DNA of 64,000 nucleotides from Sediminibacterium sp. UBA657 (GCA_002299885.1 DBOB01000028.1:11516-75515); one strand, 5' to 3'; counted from the stretch's first letter, positions 50,160 to 59,827 are shown. The notes: generated from the letters alone by a model not told the origin. Translations and numbers: made by a program.

Positions 50160-51563
50160 ATGCAACAAATCACAACGGAAATACTAGCGCAAATTAAATC
50201 CATTGTTGGTGCGGAATATGTATTCACTGACGAAGAGAGCTTTGAGAAATATGGCAGGGACGAGACAGAAAAATTACATTACAGTCCGGCGGTCGTAGTC
50301 AAACCAAGAACACCACAAGAGATTGCTGCATTAATGCAATTAGCAAATAAGCACTTGATTCCAGTGACACCAAGAGGTGCAGGCACTGGTTTAACAGGAG
50401 GTGCCCTACCTCATTTAGGAGGATTGGTGATTGCTATGGAGAGATTCAATAGCATCTTGGACATTGATGAAAGAAATTTACAAGTGACCACTGAACCAGG
50501 TGTGATCACTGAAGTTTTACAAAATGCAGTAAAGGAAAAAGGGTTGTTTTACCCTCCGGATCCTGCAAGTAAAGGATCTTGTTTTATTGGAGGTAATATT
50601 TCCGAAAACTCAGGCGGACCTAAAGCAGTAAAGTATGGCGTAGTAAAAGACTATGTTTTAAATTTAGAAATCGTTTTACCTACGGGTGAGATTATATGGA
50701 CGGGTTCGAATGTGTTAAAAAATGCAACAGGTTATAATTTAACCCAACTAATTGTTGGAAGCGAGGGGACATTAGGCATTGTAACTAAAATTGTTTTAAG
50801 GTTAATCCCGCATCCGAAATTTGATTTATTAATGCTTGCGCCATTTGATAGTTTAGAGAAAGCGAGTGAAGCAGTGAGCGCTATTTTTAGAGCAGGTATT
50901 ACACCAAGTGCAATGGAACTCATGGAAATTGAATCTATTAAATTAGCTAGTAAATTATGTGAGAGCACTGCAATTACTATTACAGATAACTTGGCTGCCC
51001 ATTTAATTATTGAAGTAGATGGCAATGATAAAGATGTATTGATGAAGGATATGGAGGCCATTGCGGATGTTTTGACCAATTTTGAAGTGGGTGAATTGTA
51101 TTTTGCAGATGATGCCCAACAAAAAACAGAACTTTGGAAAATACGCAGAAAAGCCAATGAGGCCTCTGTAGCTGCAGGATATACAATTGAAGAAGACACT
51201 GTGGTACCTAGAGCTGAATTGCCTAAATTAATAAAAGGTGTTAAAGCATTGGCCGCAGAAAATGGATTTAAAGTAGTTTCTTATGGACATGCGGGTGATG
51301 GTAATTTACATGTAAGAATCAACCACCCACTTTACAAAAAGAGCTATGAAAATGAAGTGATACAAGATATCCTTTTTAAAATATTTGAATTAGTGAAATC
51401 CCTTGGTGGTACTATTAGCGGAGAGCATGGCATTGGGCTTATTCAAAAATCTTTTATGCCAGTAATGTTTGATCCTATCACTATGGAATTAATGAAGGGC
51501 ATTAAAAAAGTATTTGATCCAAATCATATTTTAAACGCTGGTAAAATTTTTGATTCTAAATAA
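50160..51563 (+). CDS. FAD-linked oxidase, GlcD/D-lactate dehydrogenase type
   Basis: A 467-residue VAO-family flavoprotein oxidising a 2-hydroxyacid, probably glycolate or D-lactate. The FAD-binding PCMH domain has TPRGAGTGLTGGALPHLGG (about 72-90) and PPDPASKGSCFIGGNISENSGG (about 130-151). The C-terminal cap has YGHAGDGNLHVRIN (about 378-391) and SGEHGIGLIQKSFM near 420. The GlcE and GlcF partners are not next to it. The stop codon TAA shares its last base with the ATG of the following gene. Confidence 0.9.
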   Translation: MQQITTEILAQIKSIVGAEYVFTDEESFEKYGRDETEKLHYSPAVVVKPRTPQEIAALMQLANKHLIPVTPRGAGTGLTGGALPHLGGLVIAMERFNSILDIDERNLQVTTEPGVITEVLQNAVKEKGLFYPPDPASKGSCFIGGNISENSGGPKAVKYGVVKDYVLNLEIVLPTGEIIWTGSNVLKNATGYNLTQLIVGSEGTLGIVTKIVLRLIPHPKFDLLMLAPFDSLEKASEAVSAIFRAGITPSAMELMEIESIKLASKLCESTAITITDNLAAHLIIEVDGNDKDVLMKDMEAIADVLTNFEVGELYFADDAQQKTELWKIRRKANEASVAAGYTIEEDTVVPRAELPKLIKGVKALAAENGFKVVSYGHAGDGNLHVRINHPLYKKSYENEVIQDILFKIFELVKSLGGTISGEHGIGLIQKSFMPVMFDPITMELMKGIKKVFDPNHILNAGKIFDSK

Positions 51564-52183
51564 TGAAAAGGAAATTTGTATACCCAATCTTATTTGCATT
51601 ATGCAATAGTATTACAGTTAATGCACAAGAAGTTGTAGAGACTATGCCATCTTTGAATGTAAACCCAATTTTTATTGGAGGTAATTTAGTGATTGGTGGT
51701 GGCGCCGGTTCATTTCAACTAGGACTGAACCCCGAAGTATATAAGCGTGTCAATGATTTTGTGGATTTGGGTGCTGCAACAAATTTGTTCTTTCAATCTT
51801 TTAATCCAAATATGAGCAATGGGTTACAAGGGGTATCATCCAGAAGCTTCCAACTTGGTGTGGGAGGATTTACAAGAATCTGGCCACTTGAAAAGTTTTT
51901 TATACAGGTTCAACCAGAATACAATTATACCTGGAGTAGGTTCAAAGACAGAAGTACTTTAGATATCAATTCGGGCGCATCAAGAAGTATTGGTTTTGGT
52001 GCAGAGAGCCTGTTGGCAGGAATTGGATATGGTACTAGATCAGAAAATGGGATGACCTATTTTAGTGTCATGATTGATTTATTAAAAAACCCAAACTCCC
52101 CTTACAGAGATGGGTTCAACAGAGCAGACCCAATTATTAGAGCGGGTTTTGCATTCCCTATTCTGCGCTCCAAGCGTGAATAG
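51563..52183 (+). CDS. Uncharacterised outer-membrane protein
   Basis: A 206-residue protein with a signal peptide (MKRKFVYPILFALCNSITVNA, cleaved near AQ). The mature part alternates polar and hydrophobic residues and has glycine-rich turns (FIGGNLVIGGGAGSFQLGLN) and aromatic residues typical of short outer-membrane beta-barrels. I do not recognise the family. The start codon overlaps the stop of the FAD-oxidase gene. Its 3' end overlaps the convergent LOG-family gene by 26 bp. Confidence 0.75.
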   Translation: MKRKFVYPILFALCNSITVNAQEVVETMPSLNVNPIFIGGNLVIGGGAGSFQLGLNPEVYKRVNDFVDLGAATNLFFQSFNPNMSNGLQGVSSRSFQLGVGGFTRIWPLEKFFIQVQPEYNYTWSRFKDRSTLDINSGASRSIGFGAESLLAGIGYGTRSENGMTYFSVMIDLLKNPNSPYRDGFNRADPIIRAGFAFPILRSKRE

Positions 52184-52712
52184 TCTGCATCACAGCTTCC
52201 GCATCTTTCGTAACTGTGATTCTTTCTCTCCAATCATCATACATGAAGCCTTCATTGTGCATGTGTTCCATCATGGCAATCAACGGCGAATAATATCCTT
52301 CCCAATTCAATACGATTACTTTTTTTTGATGGATATTTAAATTGTTCCAAGTAAGCATCTCAAATAATTCATCCATAGTGCCCATCCCGCCAGGTAAGAT
52401 AATTGCTACATCTGCTTTTTCGAATAATATTTTTTTTCTATCATGCATTGTTTCCGTAACAATCAACTCCGTTAATCCTTGGTGTTGCGCCTCCCACTCT
52501 AATAAAAGCTGAGGCATGATTCCTACAACCTTTCCATTTTTTTCTAAAACAGCATCCGCAATAGCACCCATAATGCCTTTACCACCTCCTCCATAGACCA
52601 ATTGAATCCCATTTTCACCCAATGCATTGCCTAATTCAATTGCTTGATTTGTAAATCCGGATTGATTCCCAGATTTAGAGCCGCAAAAGACGGTTACAGA
52701 TTGTATTTTCAT
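52158..52712 (-). CDS. LOG-family protein (TIGR00730, cytokinin-type phosphoribohydrolase)
   Basis: A 184-residue Rossmann-like protein. The LOG signature PGGMGTMDELFEML is at about residues 104-117, with the earlier GGGGKGIMGAIADAVLEK near 40-57 and VFCGSKSG at 8-15. Relatives hydrolyse nucleoside 5'-monophosphates, releasing the base; in bacteria the physiological substrate is often unknown. Single gene on the minus strand, converging on the outer-membrane protein gene and divergent from the symporter gene. Confidence 0.93.
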   Translation of the reverse strand: MKIQSVTVFCGSKSGNQSGFTNQAIELGNALGENGIQLVYGGGGKGIMGAIADAVLEKNGKVVGIMPQLLLEWEAQHQGLTELIVTETMHDRKKILFEKADVAIILPGGMGTMDELFEMLTWNNLNIHQKKVIVLNWEGYYSPLIAMMEHMHNEGFMYDDWRERITVTKDAEAVMQTIHAWSAE

Positions 52713-52804
52713 AGATTAGAATTAGTTAAGATCTGACACAAAATAATCAAAAAAGTCAAAGATTCTCTTTACTTTGCCATATCAAAAATGACAAATAATC
52801 AACT

Positions 52805-54283
52805 ATGAGTGCAACTACCCTCTTTATATTCGTAATCCTTTACTTTTTAGTGTTGTTAGGAGTAGCTAAAATCACTGGCAAGAACAGCAATAACATGTCT
52901 TTTTTTATTGGCAATAAAAATAGTAATTGGATGTTGGTTGCATTTGGTATGATAGGCACTTCTTTAAGTGGCGTTACATTTGTGAGTGTTCCAGGTGCTG
53001 TAGGGAAGGATGCATTTCATTATTTACAAATTACACTGGGATATTTAATTGGTTATTTAGCAATCGCTTATGTGTTACTACCCATTTATTATAAATTAAA
53101 CTTGACTTCTATTTATAATTTTCTAGAAGGCAGATTAGGGTTTAGCGCATACAAAACAGGGGCCTCCTTTTTTATACTATCTAGAACATTAGGGGCAACT
53201 GCTAGATTGTACTTAGTTGTCAAAATTTTACAATACTTTATTCTTGACAATATGCATGTGCCATTTTGGGCTACTACAGTAGTCATTTTAGTCATGATCT
53301 TATTGTACACTTATGAAGGTGGTGTTAAAACAATTGTTTGGACTGATACATTGCAAACATCAGGTATGTTAATGGGTTTGATTATCTGTAGCATCTATAT
53401 CTTATCAAAACTTGATTTAAATGTATTTGAAGGATTGACTGCTATGCAAAACCAAGCTTTGGCCGGAAACCCATCTATGCACTTAGCCGATGTATTTAGC
53501 ATGGACGTGAATAGTAAATCCTTTTTCTTAAAACAAATTATTGGTGGTGCATTTGTCACCTTAACCATGACTGGGCTGGATCAAGAAATGATGCAAAAAA
53601 ACATCTCAGTCAAAAATCTTAAGGATGCACAAAAGAATATGGTCACTATAGGGTTCACCATGTTAATTGCAATTAGCTTATTCCTATACTTAGGTGGCTT
53701 ATTACATTTATATGCTGCTCAAAATAATATCACTGCTACTGGCGATGATTTATTTCCAACTTTGGCTTTAAACCACATGCCTCCTTATTTATCCATTATT
53801 TTTATTCTTGCTTTAATTTCTGCCCTATTCCCAAGTGCAGATGGTGCAATCACCGCTTTAACTTCTAGTTTCTGTATTGATATATTAGGAATACAAAGAA
53901 ATAAAAACTTGACAGAGGCAGAACAAAAAAAGATTAGACAAAGAACTCATTTAACTTTTGCTTTGATTTTTTTAATCATGGTCATGGTTTTCAAATGGAT
54001 AGACAATAAGAGTACGATTGATTTATTATTGAAAATCGCCTCTTATACCTATGGTCCTCTTCTAGGTCTTTTTGCGTTTGGAATCTTAACAAAAAGGAGC
54101 TTGAACAACACCCTTGTGCCAGTCATTTGTGTTTTGGCGCCAATCCTTTGTTTAGTACTTGACTATTACCAAGCACAATTATTTGGAGATTTCAGAATTG
54201 GTCAAGAACTATTGATCATCAATGGAGGAATAACTTTTATAGGATTATGGCTCATTTCAAGGGCTAATAGCGAAAAAAATTAG
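52805..54283 (+). CDS. Sodium:solute symporter family protein
   Basis: A 492-residue inner-membrane transporter with about thirteen hydrophobic segments of the SSS family. The N-terminal FFIGNKNSNWMLVAFGMIGTSLSGVTFVSVPGAVG region carries the polar TM1 break expected for sodium binding, and SALFPSADGAITALTSSFCIDILG near 340-363 is the family's TM8-9 region. The substrate is unknown. A box TACTTTG (52770-52776), one T short of consensus, may be the promoter. First of four tightly spaced genes ending with hpt. Confidence 0.9.
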   Translation: MSATTLFIFVILYFLVLLGVAKITGKNSNNMSFFIGNKNSNWMLVAFGMIGTSLSGVTFVSVPGAVGKDAFHYLQITLGYLIGYLAIAYVLLPIYYKLNLTSIYNFLEGRLGFSAYKTGASFFILSRTLGATARLYLVVKILQYFILDNMHVPFWATTVVILVMILLYTYEGGVKTIVWTDTLQTSGMLMGLIICSIYILSKLDLNVFEGLTAMQNQALAGNPSMHLADVFSMDVNSKSFFLKQIIGGAFVTLTMTGLDQEMMQKNISVKNLKDAQKNMVTIGFTMLIAISLFLYLGGLLHLYAAQNNITATGDDLFPTLALNHMPPYLSIIFILALISALFPSADGAITALTSSFCIDILGIQRNKNLTEAEQKKIRQRTHLTFALIFLIMVMVFKWIDNKSTIDLLLKIASYTYGPLLGLFAFGILTKRSLNNTLVPVICVLAPILCLVLDYYQAQLFGDFRIGQELLIINGGITFIGLWLISRANSEKN

Positions 54284-54294
54284 ACATTTGCAGC

Positions 54295-54933
54295 ATGGAT
54301 TTTATTCAACAAGCTGCCAACGACTATGTAACGCAATATAGTGATGCCACACCAGCCTATTTAAGGCCTATGTATGAGCATACTCTACTAAGTCATCCTC
54401 ATGCGCATTTACAAAGCAATTGGAACCAAGGGGGCTTTTTAAGCTTTTTTAGTAAGCTATTATCACCAGCAGCTATTTTAGAAATAGGCACATTTACTGG
54501 CTTTAGCACTTTATGCTTGGCTGAAGGATTAAATTACACTGGTACGATAGATACCATTGAACTTAGAGCAGAGGATGCCAATGCAGCAAGAGTACATTTT
54601 GATGCAAGCCCAAAAGCACATCAAATCGTATCACATATTGGAGACGCCAAAGCAATCATCCCTACCCTTCATAAACAATGGGATTTAGTGTTTATTGACG
54701 CAGACAAGACTGGTTATATTGAATACTTTAATTTAGTACTTCCTATGCTTTCGGATAAAGGGGTGATTATTGCAGATAATGTATTGTTTCACGGGCAAGT
54801 ATTTGATGAAAATATAACAGGAAAGAATGCTATAGCAATTCATGCATTCAACGAATTTATTTTAGCACATGAAGGCATTGAAAAAGTTATGTTGACCGTT
54901 AGAGACGGATTAACCTTAATGAGAAAAAAATAA
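54295..54933 (+). CDS. Class I SAM-dependent O-methyltransferase
   Basis: A 212-residue catechol-O-methyltransferase-like protein (Methyltransf_3). SAM motif ILEIGTFTGFSTLCLAEGL is at about residues 61-79, the metal and substrate aspartates in VFIDADKTGYIEYF near 142-155 and the second in GVIIADNVLFHGQV near 165. The acceptor is unknown. It lies 11 bp after the symporter gene and 1 bp before the glucosaminidase gene. Confidence 0.92.
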   Translation: MDFIQQAANDYVTQYSDATPAYLRPMYEHTLLSHPHAHLQSNWNQGGFLSFFSKLLSPAAILEIGTFTGFSTLCLAEGLNYTGTIDTIELRAEDANAARVHFDASPKAHQIVSHIGDAKAIIPTLHKQWDLVFIDADKTGYIEYFNLVLPMLSDKGVIIADNVLFHGQVFDENITGKNAIAIHAFNEFILAHEGIEKVMLTVRDGLTLMRKK

Positions 54934-54934
54934 T

Positions 54935-56161
54935 ATGAAGCATACCCTACTCCTCACATTGGCTGTTTGGATAACTATCCAATCAGGTTGGGCACAAAAC
55001 AATGCAACAACCATTGCTTATATCGCGCAGTATAAAGCTATTGCGATGAAGGAAATGAAACGCACTGGGGTACCCGCTTCCATCACCCTTGCTCAAGCAA
55101 TTCTTGAATCCAATAGCGGTGAAAGCAATTTGGCAAAGAACCATAATAACCACTTTGGTATCAAATGCAAATCCGATTGGACTGGTGCTAAAGCCTATCA
55201 AGATGATGATGCAAAACAAGAATGTTTTAGAGCCTATGATAACGCTGAGGTGTCTTTTAAAGACCATTCTAATTTTTTAAAAAATAGACCAAACTACGTG
55301 GATTTGTTTTTACTGGATCCGGTAGATGATACTGCATGGGCCTATGGTCTTAAGAAAGCTGGATATGCTACTGCTAGTGACTATCCTAAAAAATTATTGA
55401 AGATCATTGACGATTATGAGTTAGCGCAATACAATTTCCCAGAACTTGAAAATGAAGTGGAAGTGGAAGAAGTGGAAGAAGCGCCAGTAAAAAAGATGAC
55501 TGCTGACACCGTGGTAAAGAAGGTAATGATTGATACTCCAATGAATAAAGTAATTACCGATACTCCTACAAAAAGCTTAAATAAGCCTACAGGTATTGCT
55601 CAAATAAATACAACAAATAATTTGGCTCCATTACCTACACAAACATTACCTGTTCAAACATTACCTGCACCACAAAAAGACACTCTTAAAAAAGATACGA
55701 TAAAAAAGGAAGTCATTACAGTTGTTCAAACAACAAAAATAGAAAAAGTAAAAATAGATACGACTAAAGCAGCTACTATCACTCAATCTGTTTTACCTAA
55801 ACAGCCTATATATAATTATCCCGAAGGACAATTTAGAATCAATCAAGTACCAGTTATACTTGGGAAGGAAAAAATGTCTTTTATAGAGATCGCACTTAAA
55901 TACAAAGTGCCATTGTATAAATTATTTGAATACAATGATATAAAGGCTTCGAATCTTTTGGAGAGAGACCAGTTAATTTTCCTTGCTCCAAAAAAGAAAA
56001 CAGGTGCTGCCTCATTCCATATTGTAAAATACAATTCTAGTTTGCAAGAAATTAGTCAACTAGAAGGTGTTCAATTGAGTCTGTTGAAATTATATAACCC
56101 TGATTTAGTGGAACCTTTAAAAGAAGGCACACAAGTAATATTATTTAATAAAAAGAAATAG
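54935..56161 (+). CDS. Exported glucosaminidase with C-terminal LysM region
   Basis: A 408-residue peptidoglycan hydrolase. After a signal peptide (about 1-20, QSGWAQ) the GH73 domain spans about residues 28-165 with the catalytic glutamate in AQAILESNSGESNLAK, then NHFGIKCKSDWTGAK and FLKNRPNYVDLF. A low-complexity linker (about 175-290) rich in V, K, T, P and repeats of the type DTPxxK follows. The C-terminal part (about 300-405) shows LysM-like patterns such as ALKYKVPLYKLFEYNDI. It would trim glycan strands in the periplasm. Confidence 0.9.
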   Translation: MKHTLLLTLAVWITIQSGWAQNNATTIAYIAQYKAIAMKEMKRTGVPASITLAQAILESNSGESNLAKNHNNHFGIKCKSDWTGAKAYQDDDAKQECFRAYDNAEVSFKDHSNFLKNRPNYVDLFLLDPVDDTAWAYGLKKAGYATASDYPKKLLKIIDDYELAQYNFPELENEVEVEEVEEAPVKKMTADTVVKKVMIDTPMNKVITDTPTKSLNKPTGIAQINTTNNLAPLPTQTLPVQTLPAPQKDTLKKDTIKKEVITVVQTTKIEKVKIDTTKAATITQSVLPKQPIYNYPEGQFRINQVPVILGKEKMSFIEIALKYKVPLYKLFEYNDIKASNLLERDQLIFLAPKKKTGAASFHIVKYNSSLQEISQLEGVQLSLLKLYNPDLVEPLKEGTQVILFNKKK

Positions 56162-56162
56162 C

Positions 56163-56699
56163 ATGTCTACCATTCAAGTTCTAGATAAAACATTTGAGCC
56201 TTATTTAAAGGAAGCAGCCATTCAAGAAAAAATTACCGAGCTAGCTGGACAATTAAATAAAGACTATGAAGGAAAGCGCCCTCTATTTTTATCCATTCTA
56301 AATGGCTCCTTCTTGTTTACCGCAGACCTATTCAAACAAATAACAATAGAGGCAGAGGTAAGTTTTATTAAATTAGCCTCCTATAAAGGCACTAGTTCAA
56401 CAGGCAATGTGATAACAGCAATAGGATTAGATACCAATGTAAAAGATAGACATATTGTTATTTTAGAAGACATTATTGACACAGGTAAAACCTTACACCA
56501 CTACCTTCCACAATTGGATAGCATGCAACCTGCTTCTGTTAAAATTGCAGTATTGCTCAATAAAAAAGAAGCTTTACAATATCCTGTTAAAGTCGATTAT
56601 GCTTGTTTTGATATTCCTAATAAATTTGTAGTGGGTTATGGATTGGACTATGATGGATTAGGCAGAAACAGTAAAGACATCTATCAATTAAAAGCATAA
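56163..56699 (+). CDS. hpt: Hypoxanthine phosphoribosyltransferase
   Basis: A 178-residue type I phosphoribosyltransferase for purine salvage. The PRPP-binding motif VILEDIIDTGKT is at residues 99-110, preceded by the flexible loop with SYKGTSSTG (73-81). The segment LFLSILNGSFLFTADL (41-56) is typical of HPRT. It lies 1 bp after the glucosaminidase gene and has a terminator 3 bp after its stop codon. Confidence 0.94.
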   Translation: MSTIQVLDKTFEPYLKEAAIQEKITELAGQLNKDYEGKRPLFLSILNGSFLFTADLFKQITIEAEVSFIKLASYKGTSSTGNVITAIGLDTNVKDRHIVILEDIIDTGKTLHHYLPQLDSMQPASVKIAVLLNKKEALQYPVKVDYACFDIPNKFVVGYGLDYDGLGRNSKDIYQLKA

Positions 56700-56701
56700 A
56701 T

Positions 56702-56733
56702 AAAAAAGGGACAATTTTAATTGTCCCTTTTTT
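56702..56733. terminator. Bidirectional terminator between hpt and dnaJ
   Basis: Fifteen-base-pair perfect stem (56702-56716 with 56719-56733, core GGGACAATT), A run before and T run after. Serves the two convergent operons. Confidence 0.92.
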
Positions 56734-56749
56734 ATGTTCTAATATTATC

Positions 56750-57919
56750 TTACTTAAAAGCTTCTTTTACTTTATCATAGAAACTTTTATCCCCTTTGAC
56801 AGGTTTTGGTTTAAAGTTTTCACTTTCTTGCATTTTATTCAATGCAATTTTTTCTTCCTCACTTACTTCTTGCGGTGTCCAAATATTCACATGAATCAAT
56901 TGATCCCCCTTAGCATATCCTTGCACTTCTGGAAATCCTTTTCCTTTTAATCTAAATATTTTACCGCTTTGTGTACCTGCTGGAATTTTAATTTTTGCAC
57001 GACCATCAATGGTTGGCACTTCTACGTTTGTACCAAAAATGGCGTCTGGTATAGTAATGTATAAATCAAAAGATACATTCAATCCATCTCTATGTAAGAA
57101 CTCATGTGGCTCTTCCTCAATCATGATGATTAAATCTCCTGAAGCCCCACCACGTTCTCCCGCATTACCCTTGCCTGACATGCTTAATTGCATACCATCT
57201 TGCACACCAGCAGGAATATCAATTGAAATCGTTTCCTCACCATACACTCTACCCTCCCCTTTACATGCCGTACATTTTGCAGTCACGGTACTTCCTTCTC
57301 CGTTACATGTTGGACAGGTATTCACAGTTTGCATCTGCCCTAAGAAAGTATTGGTCACTTTTCTTACTTGACCAGAACCTTTACAAGTGCCACAGGTTTG
57401 TATACTAGAACTATCTTTAGCGCCATTACCACTACAAGTTGTACAAAGCACATGCTTCTTTACTTTAACTTGTTTGTTCACACCATTCGCTATCTCTTCG
57501 TAATTCAATTTTAATTTGATCCTTAAGTTACTTCCTCTTTGACCTCTTGCTTTTGCACCACCTCTTGATCGGCTTTGTCCACCACCAAAAAATCCACCAA
57601 ACATATCATCACCAAACACATCACCAAACTGGCTAAAGATATCGTTCATGTCCATACCGCCACCGCCGTATCCACCACCACCGCCTGTTCCAGGTCCAAA
57701 TGCTTGATGTCCAAAACGATCGTATTTTGCTTTCTTATCTGTATCACTTAAAATTTCGTAGGCTTCGGCTGCTTCTTTAAATTTTTCCTCGGCTGCCTTA
57801 TCACCAGGATTTCTATCCGGATGAAATTGCATCGCAACTTTGCGGTAAGCTTTTTTTATTTCATCTGCAGAAGCAGATTTGCTTACCCCTAATATTTCGT
57901 AAAAATCTCTTTTTGACAT
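56750..57919 (-). CDS. dnaJ: Chaperone protein DnaJ
   Basis: A 389-residue type I J-protein that stimulates the DnaK ATPase. J-domain with HPD at 33-35, Gly/Phe-rich region (about 75-120, GGGGGYGGGGMD), four zinc-finger repeats CTTCSGNG, CGTCKGSG, CPTCNGEG and CTACKGEG (about 155-230), and the substrate-binding C-terminal domain. The gene follows grpE by 10 bp, forming grpE-dnaJ. dnaK is not in the window. No CIRCE-type inverted repeat is present upstream. Confidence 0.97.
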   Translation of the reverse strand: MSKRDFYEILGVSKSASADEIKKAYRKVAMQFHPDRNPGDKAAEEKFKEAAEAYEILSDTDKKAKYDRFGHQAFGPGTGGGGGYGGGGMDMNDIFSQFGDVFGDDMFGGFFGGGQSRSRGGAKARGQRGSNLRIKLKLNYEEIANGVNKQVKVKKHVLCTTCSGNGAKDSSSIQTCGTCKGSGQVRKVTNTFLGQMQTVNTCPTCNGEGSTVTAKCTACKGEGRVYGEETISIDIPAGVQDGMQLSMSGKGNAGERGGASGDLIIMIEEEPHEFLHRDGLNVSFDLYITIPDAIFGTNVEVPTIDGRAKIKIPAGTQSGKIFRLKGKGFPEVQGYAKGDQLIHVNIWTPQEVSEEEKIALNKMQESENFKPKPVKGDKSFYDKVKEAFK

Positions 57920-57929
57920 ACTGCTTTGT

Positions 57930-58469
57930 TTATTTGCCTACCACTACTTTTGCAAAACGAATAATTTTATCGTTCAAATAATATCCCTTAGTTACCTCGT
58001 CAATCACCTTCCCTTTTTTTGAAGCATCCGGCACAGGCACTTCTGTAATCGCTTCATGCAATTCAACATCAAATGTTTGATCAATACTTTCCATTGCCTT
58101 TAAGCCTTTTGCATGAAGGGTTGTTCTGATTTTATTAAATACCAATTGGATACCTTCTTTTTGAACAGCGATATCGTCTGATTCATTCAATTGCTTTTCT
58201 GCACGATCACAGTCGTCCATTACGTCCAAAAGAGAAACAATCACATCCTTACCTGCGGTTTGGATCAAGTCCACTCTTTCCTTAGCAGTTCTCCTTTTGA
58301 AGTTTTCAAATTCTGCCATTAAACGCAAATATTTATCCTTTTGGTCTGCCAAATCTGCCTTCAACTGATCTAACTCACTCAATGGGGTTTCCTCGGTTTC
58401 TGGGGCAGTTTGTGCTCCATTTTCAGTATCTACGATTGGTTCTTGACTTAATTGCTCTTTATCTTCCAT
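57930..58469 (-). CDS. grpE: Nucleotide exchange factor GrpE
   Basis: A 179-residue GrpE that releases ADP from DnaK. An acidic, probably disordered N-terminus (about 1-30) precedes a long coiled-coil helix (LDQLKADLADQKDKYLRLMA, about 33-52) and the motif EFENFKRRTAKERVDL (about 54-69). The C-terminal beta domain contains VELHEAITEVP near 138-148 and VIDEVTKGYYLNDKIIRFAKVVV at the end. First gene of grpE-dnaJ with a well-spaced promoter. Confidence 0.97.
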   Translation of the reverse strand: MEDKEQLSQEPIVDTENGAQTAPETEETPLSELDQLKADLADQKDKYLRLMAEFENFKRRTAKERVDLIQTAGKDVIVSLLDVMDDCDRAEKQLNESDDIAVQKEGIQLVFNKIRTTLHAKGLKAMESIDQTFDVELHEAITEVPVPDASKKGKVIDEVTKGYYLNDKIIRFAKVVVGK

Positions 58470-58496
58470 AATTGACTATTTGTACTCTAGTGGACG

Positions 58497-58528
58497 CAAA
58501 TATATTGCCAAAGCAATAAAAGAGCAAA
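58497..58528 (-). promoter_or_regulatory. Promoter of grpE-dnaJ
   Basis: On the minus strand TTTG (58525-58528) and TATATTTG (58497-58504) are separated by 20 bp, the full Bacteroidota housekeeping layout. The leader is about 25 nt. Confidence 0.7.
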
Positions 58529-58578
58529 ATTGACATAAAAGGGGCTTAAAATGAACAAGTTGTCACTTAATCTGTCCC

Positions 58579-58586
58579 TATCTTTG
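58579..58586 (+). promoter_or_regulatory. -7 box 4 bp before the RlmI-like gene
   Basis: TATCTTTG, exact TAnnTTTG, followed by ACAA and the ATG at 58591. Predicts a leaderless transcript. Confidence 0.6.
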
Positions 58587-58590
58587 ACAA

Positions 58591-59766
58591 ATGACAAAGG
58601 TTTACCTAAATAAGCGCATTACCCCAAGAATTGCCATGGGGCACCCATGGATTTATAACAACGAAGTAGACCGTATCGCTGGCACAGTTGCCCCAGGGGA
58701 TATTGTGGAAGTCTATTACTTTGATGGCCAATTAGCAGGCCGAGGCTATATCAACCCAGGATCTCAAATCATCATCCGATTATTGACAAGAAAAAGAGAC
58801 ACTATTGATGCAGCATTTTTCCATCAAAAAATCAGTGAAGCTTGGGCCTATCGAAAACAATTGGGCTACACCGAAAATTGTAGATTGGTATTTGGAGAAG
58901 CAGATGGATTACCCGCATTGATCATAGATAAGTTCAATGATTATTTTGTTTTACAAACTTTATCATTGGGAATAGAACAATGGAAAACTGCCATTGTGGA
59001 TGCGATCAATACCATCTTTAAACCAAAGGGAATTTATGAAAGGAATGATGTGCCTGTTAGAGAACTAGAAGGATTAGAACAGAAGAAGGATTTTTTATCC
59101 GATCCCTTCCCAACAGAAATCATCATTCAAGAAAATGGTTTACAGTTTTATGTAGATATTGAGCACGGACAAAAAACTGGTTATTTTTTAGACCAACAAG
59201 ATAACCGTCGTGCTATTCAACACATAGTGAAAGGCGCAGATGTATTAGGCGCATTTACTTATACGGGTACATTTGAAATACATGCAGCACATTATGGTGC
59301 AAAATCTGTTCTAGGTATTGATATTTCCGAAAATGCTGTTGCGCAAGCGAACAGAAATGCTGCGCTGAATAAATTAGATCATATTGTAAAATTTGAAGCC
59401 ATGAATGCTTTTGATGTCTTAAAAAACTGGGGCAAAGAAGGCAGGAAATATGATGTGGTGATGCTGGATCCACCTGCATTCACAAAAAGTAGAAGTAGTA
59501 TTGAAAAAGCAGTTACAGGGTATAAAGAAATTAATTTAAGAGGGATGAAGATGATCAATAATGGAGGCTTTTTAGTGACTTCAAGTTGTACCAACCTAGT
59601 AAGTCCAGAACTTTTCTTAGATACGATCTATATGGCCGCAAAAGATGCCAAGAAAAGGATTAGACAAGTCACTTATCAGTCACAGTCAAGCGACCATCCT
59701 ATTATATGGGGCATGGAGAATACGCATTATTTAAAATTCTTGATTGTTGAAGTTTGTGATAAATAA
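58591..59766 (+). CDS. RlmI-like 23S rRNA cytosine-C5 methyltransferase
   Basis: A 391-residue SAM-dependent RNA methyltransferase. The N-terminal PUA domain (about 1-75) carries HPWIYNNEVDRI, the Rossmann domain has DVLGAFTYTGTFEIHAA (about 214-230) and VLGIDISENAV, the catalytic loop MLDPPAFTKS is near 290, and the cysteine motif LVTSSCTNLVSPE near 328. The order and length match RlmI, which methylates C1962 of 23S rRNA; the position in this organism is inferred. Single gene with its own terminator. Confidence 0.9.
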   Translation: MTKVYLNKRITPRIAMGHPWIYNNEVDRIAGTVAPGDIVEVYYFDGQLAGRGYINPGSQIIIRLLTRKRDTIDAAFFHQKISEAWAYRKQLGYTENCRLVFGEADGLPALIIDKFNDYFVLQTLSLGIEQWKTAIVDAINTIFKPKGIYERNDVPVRELEGLEQKKDFLSDPFPTEIIIQENGLQFYVDIEHGQKTGYFLDQQDNRRAIQHIVKGADVLGAFTYTGTFEIHAAHYGAKSVLGIDISENAVAQANRNAALNKLDHIVKFEAMNAFDVLKNWGKEGRKYDVVMLDPPAFTKSRSSIEKAVTGYKEINLRGMKMINNGGFLVTSSCTNLVSPELFLDTIYMAAKDAKKRIRQVTYQSQSSDHPIIWGMENTHYLKFLIVEVCDK

Positions 59767-59795
59767 AAATATTTTTTAAATAACTAGCAAGAACC

Positions 59796-59827
59796 AAAAA
59801 GGGTCCCGATAAATCGGGACCCTTTTT
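59796..59827 (+). terminator. Terminator after the RlmI-like gene
   Basis: Fifteen-base-pair stem (59796-59810 with 59813-59827, core GGGTCCCGAT), with T run on the plus strand. Confidence 0.92.

Noticed and set aside
50732..51199. Minus-strand open frame of 155 codons inside the FAD-oxidase gene
   Set aside because: Shadow of a conserved enzyme; hydrophobic serine-rich composition arises from reversed codons.
54935..56161. DTPxxK-like repeats in the glucosaminidase as a meaningful tandem repeat
   Set aside because: Low-complexity linker of the kind usual in cell-wall hydrolases.
58470..58590. CIRCE or other heat-shock operator at grpE
   Set aside because: No TTAGCACTC-type inverted repeat; a plain promoter explains the region.
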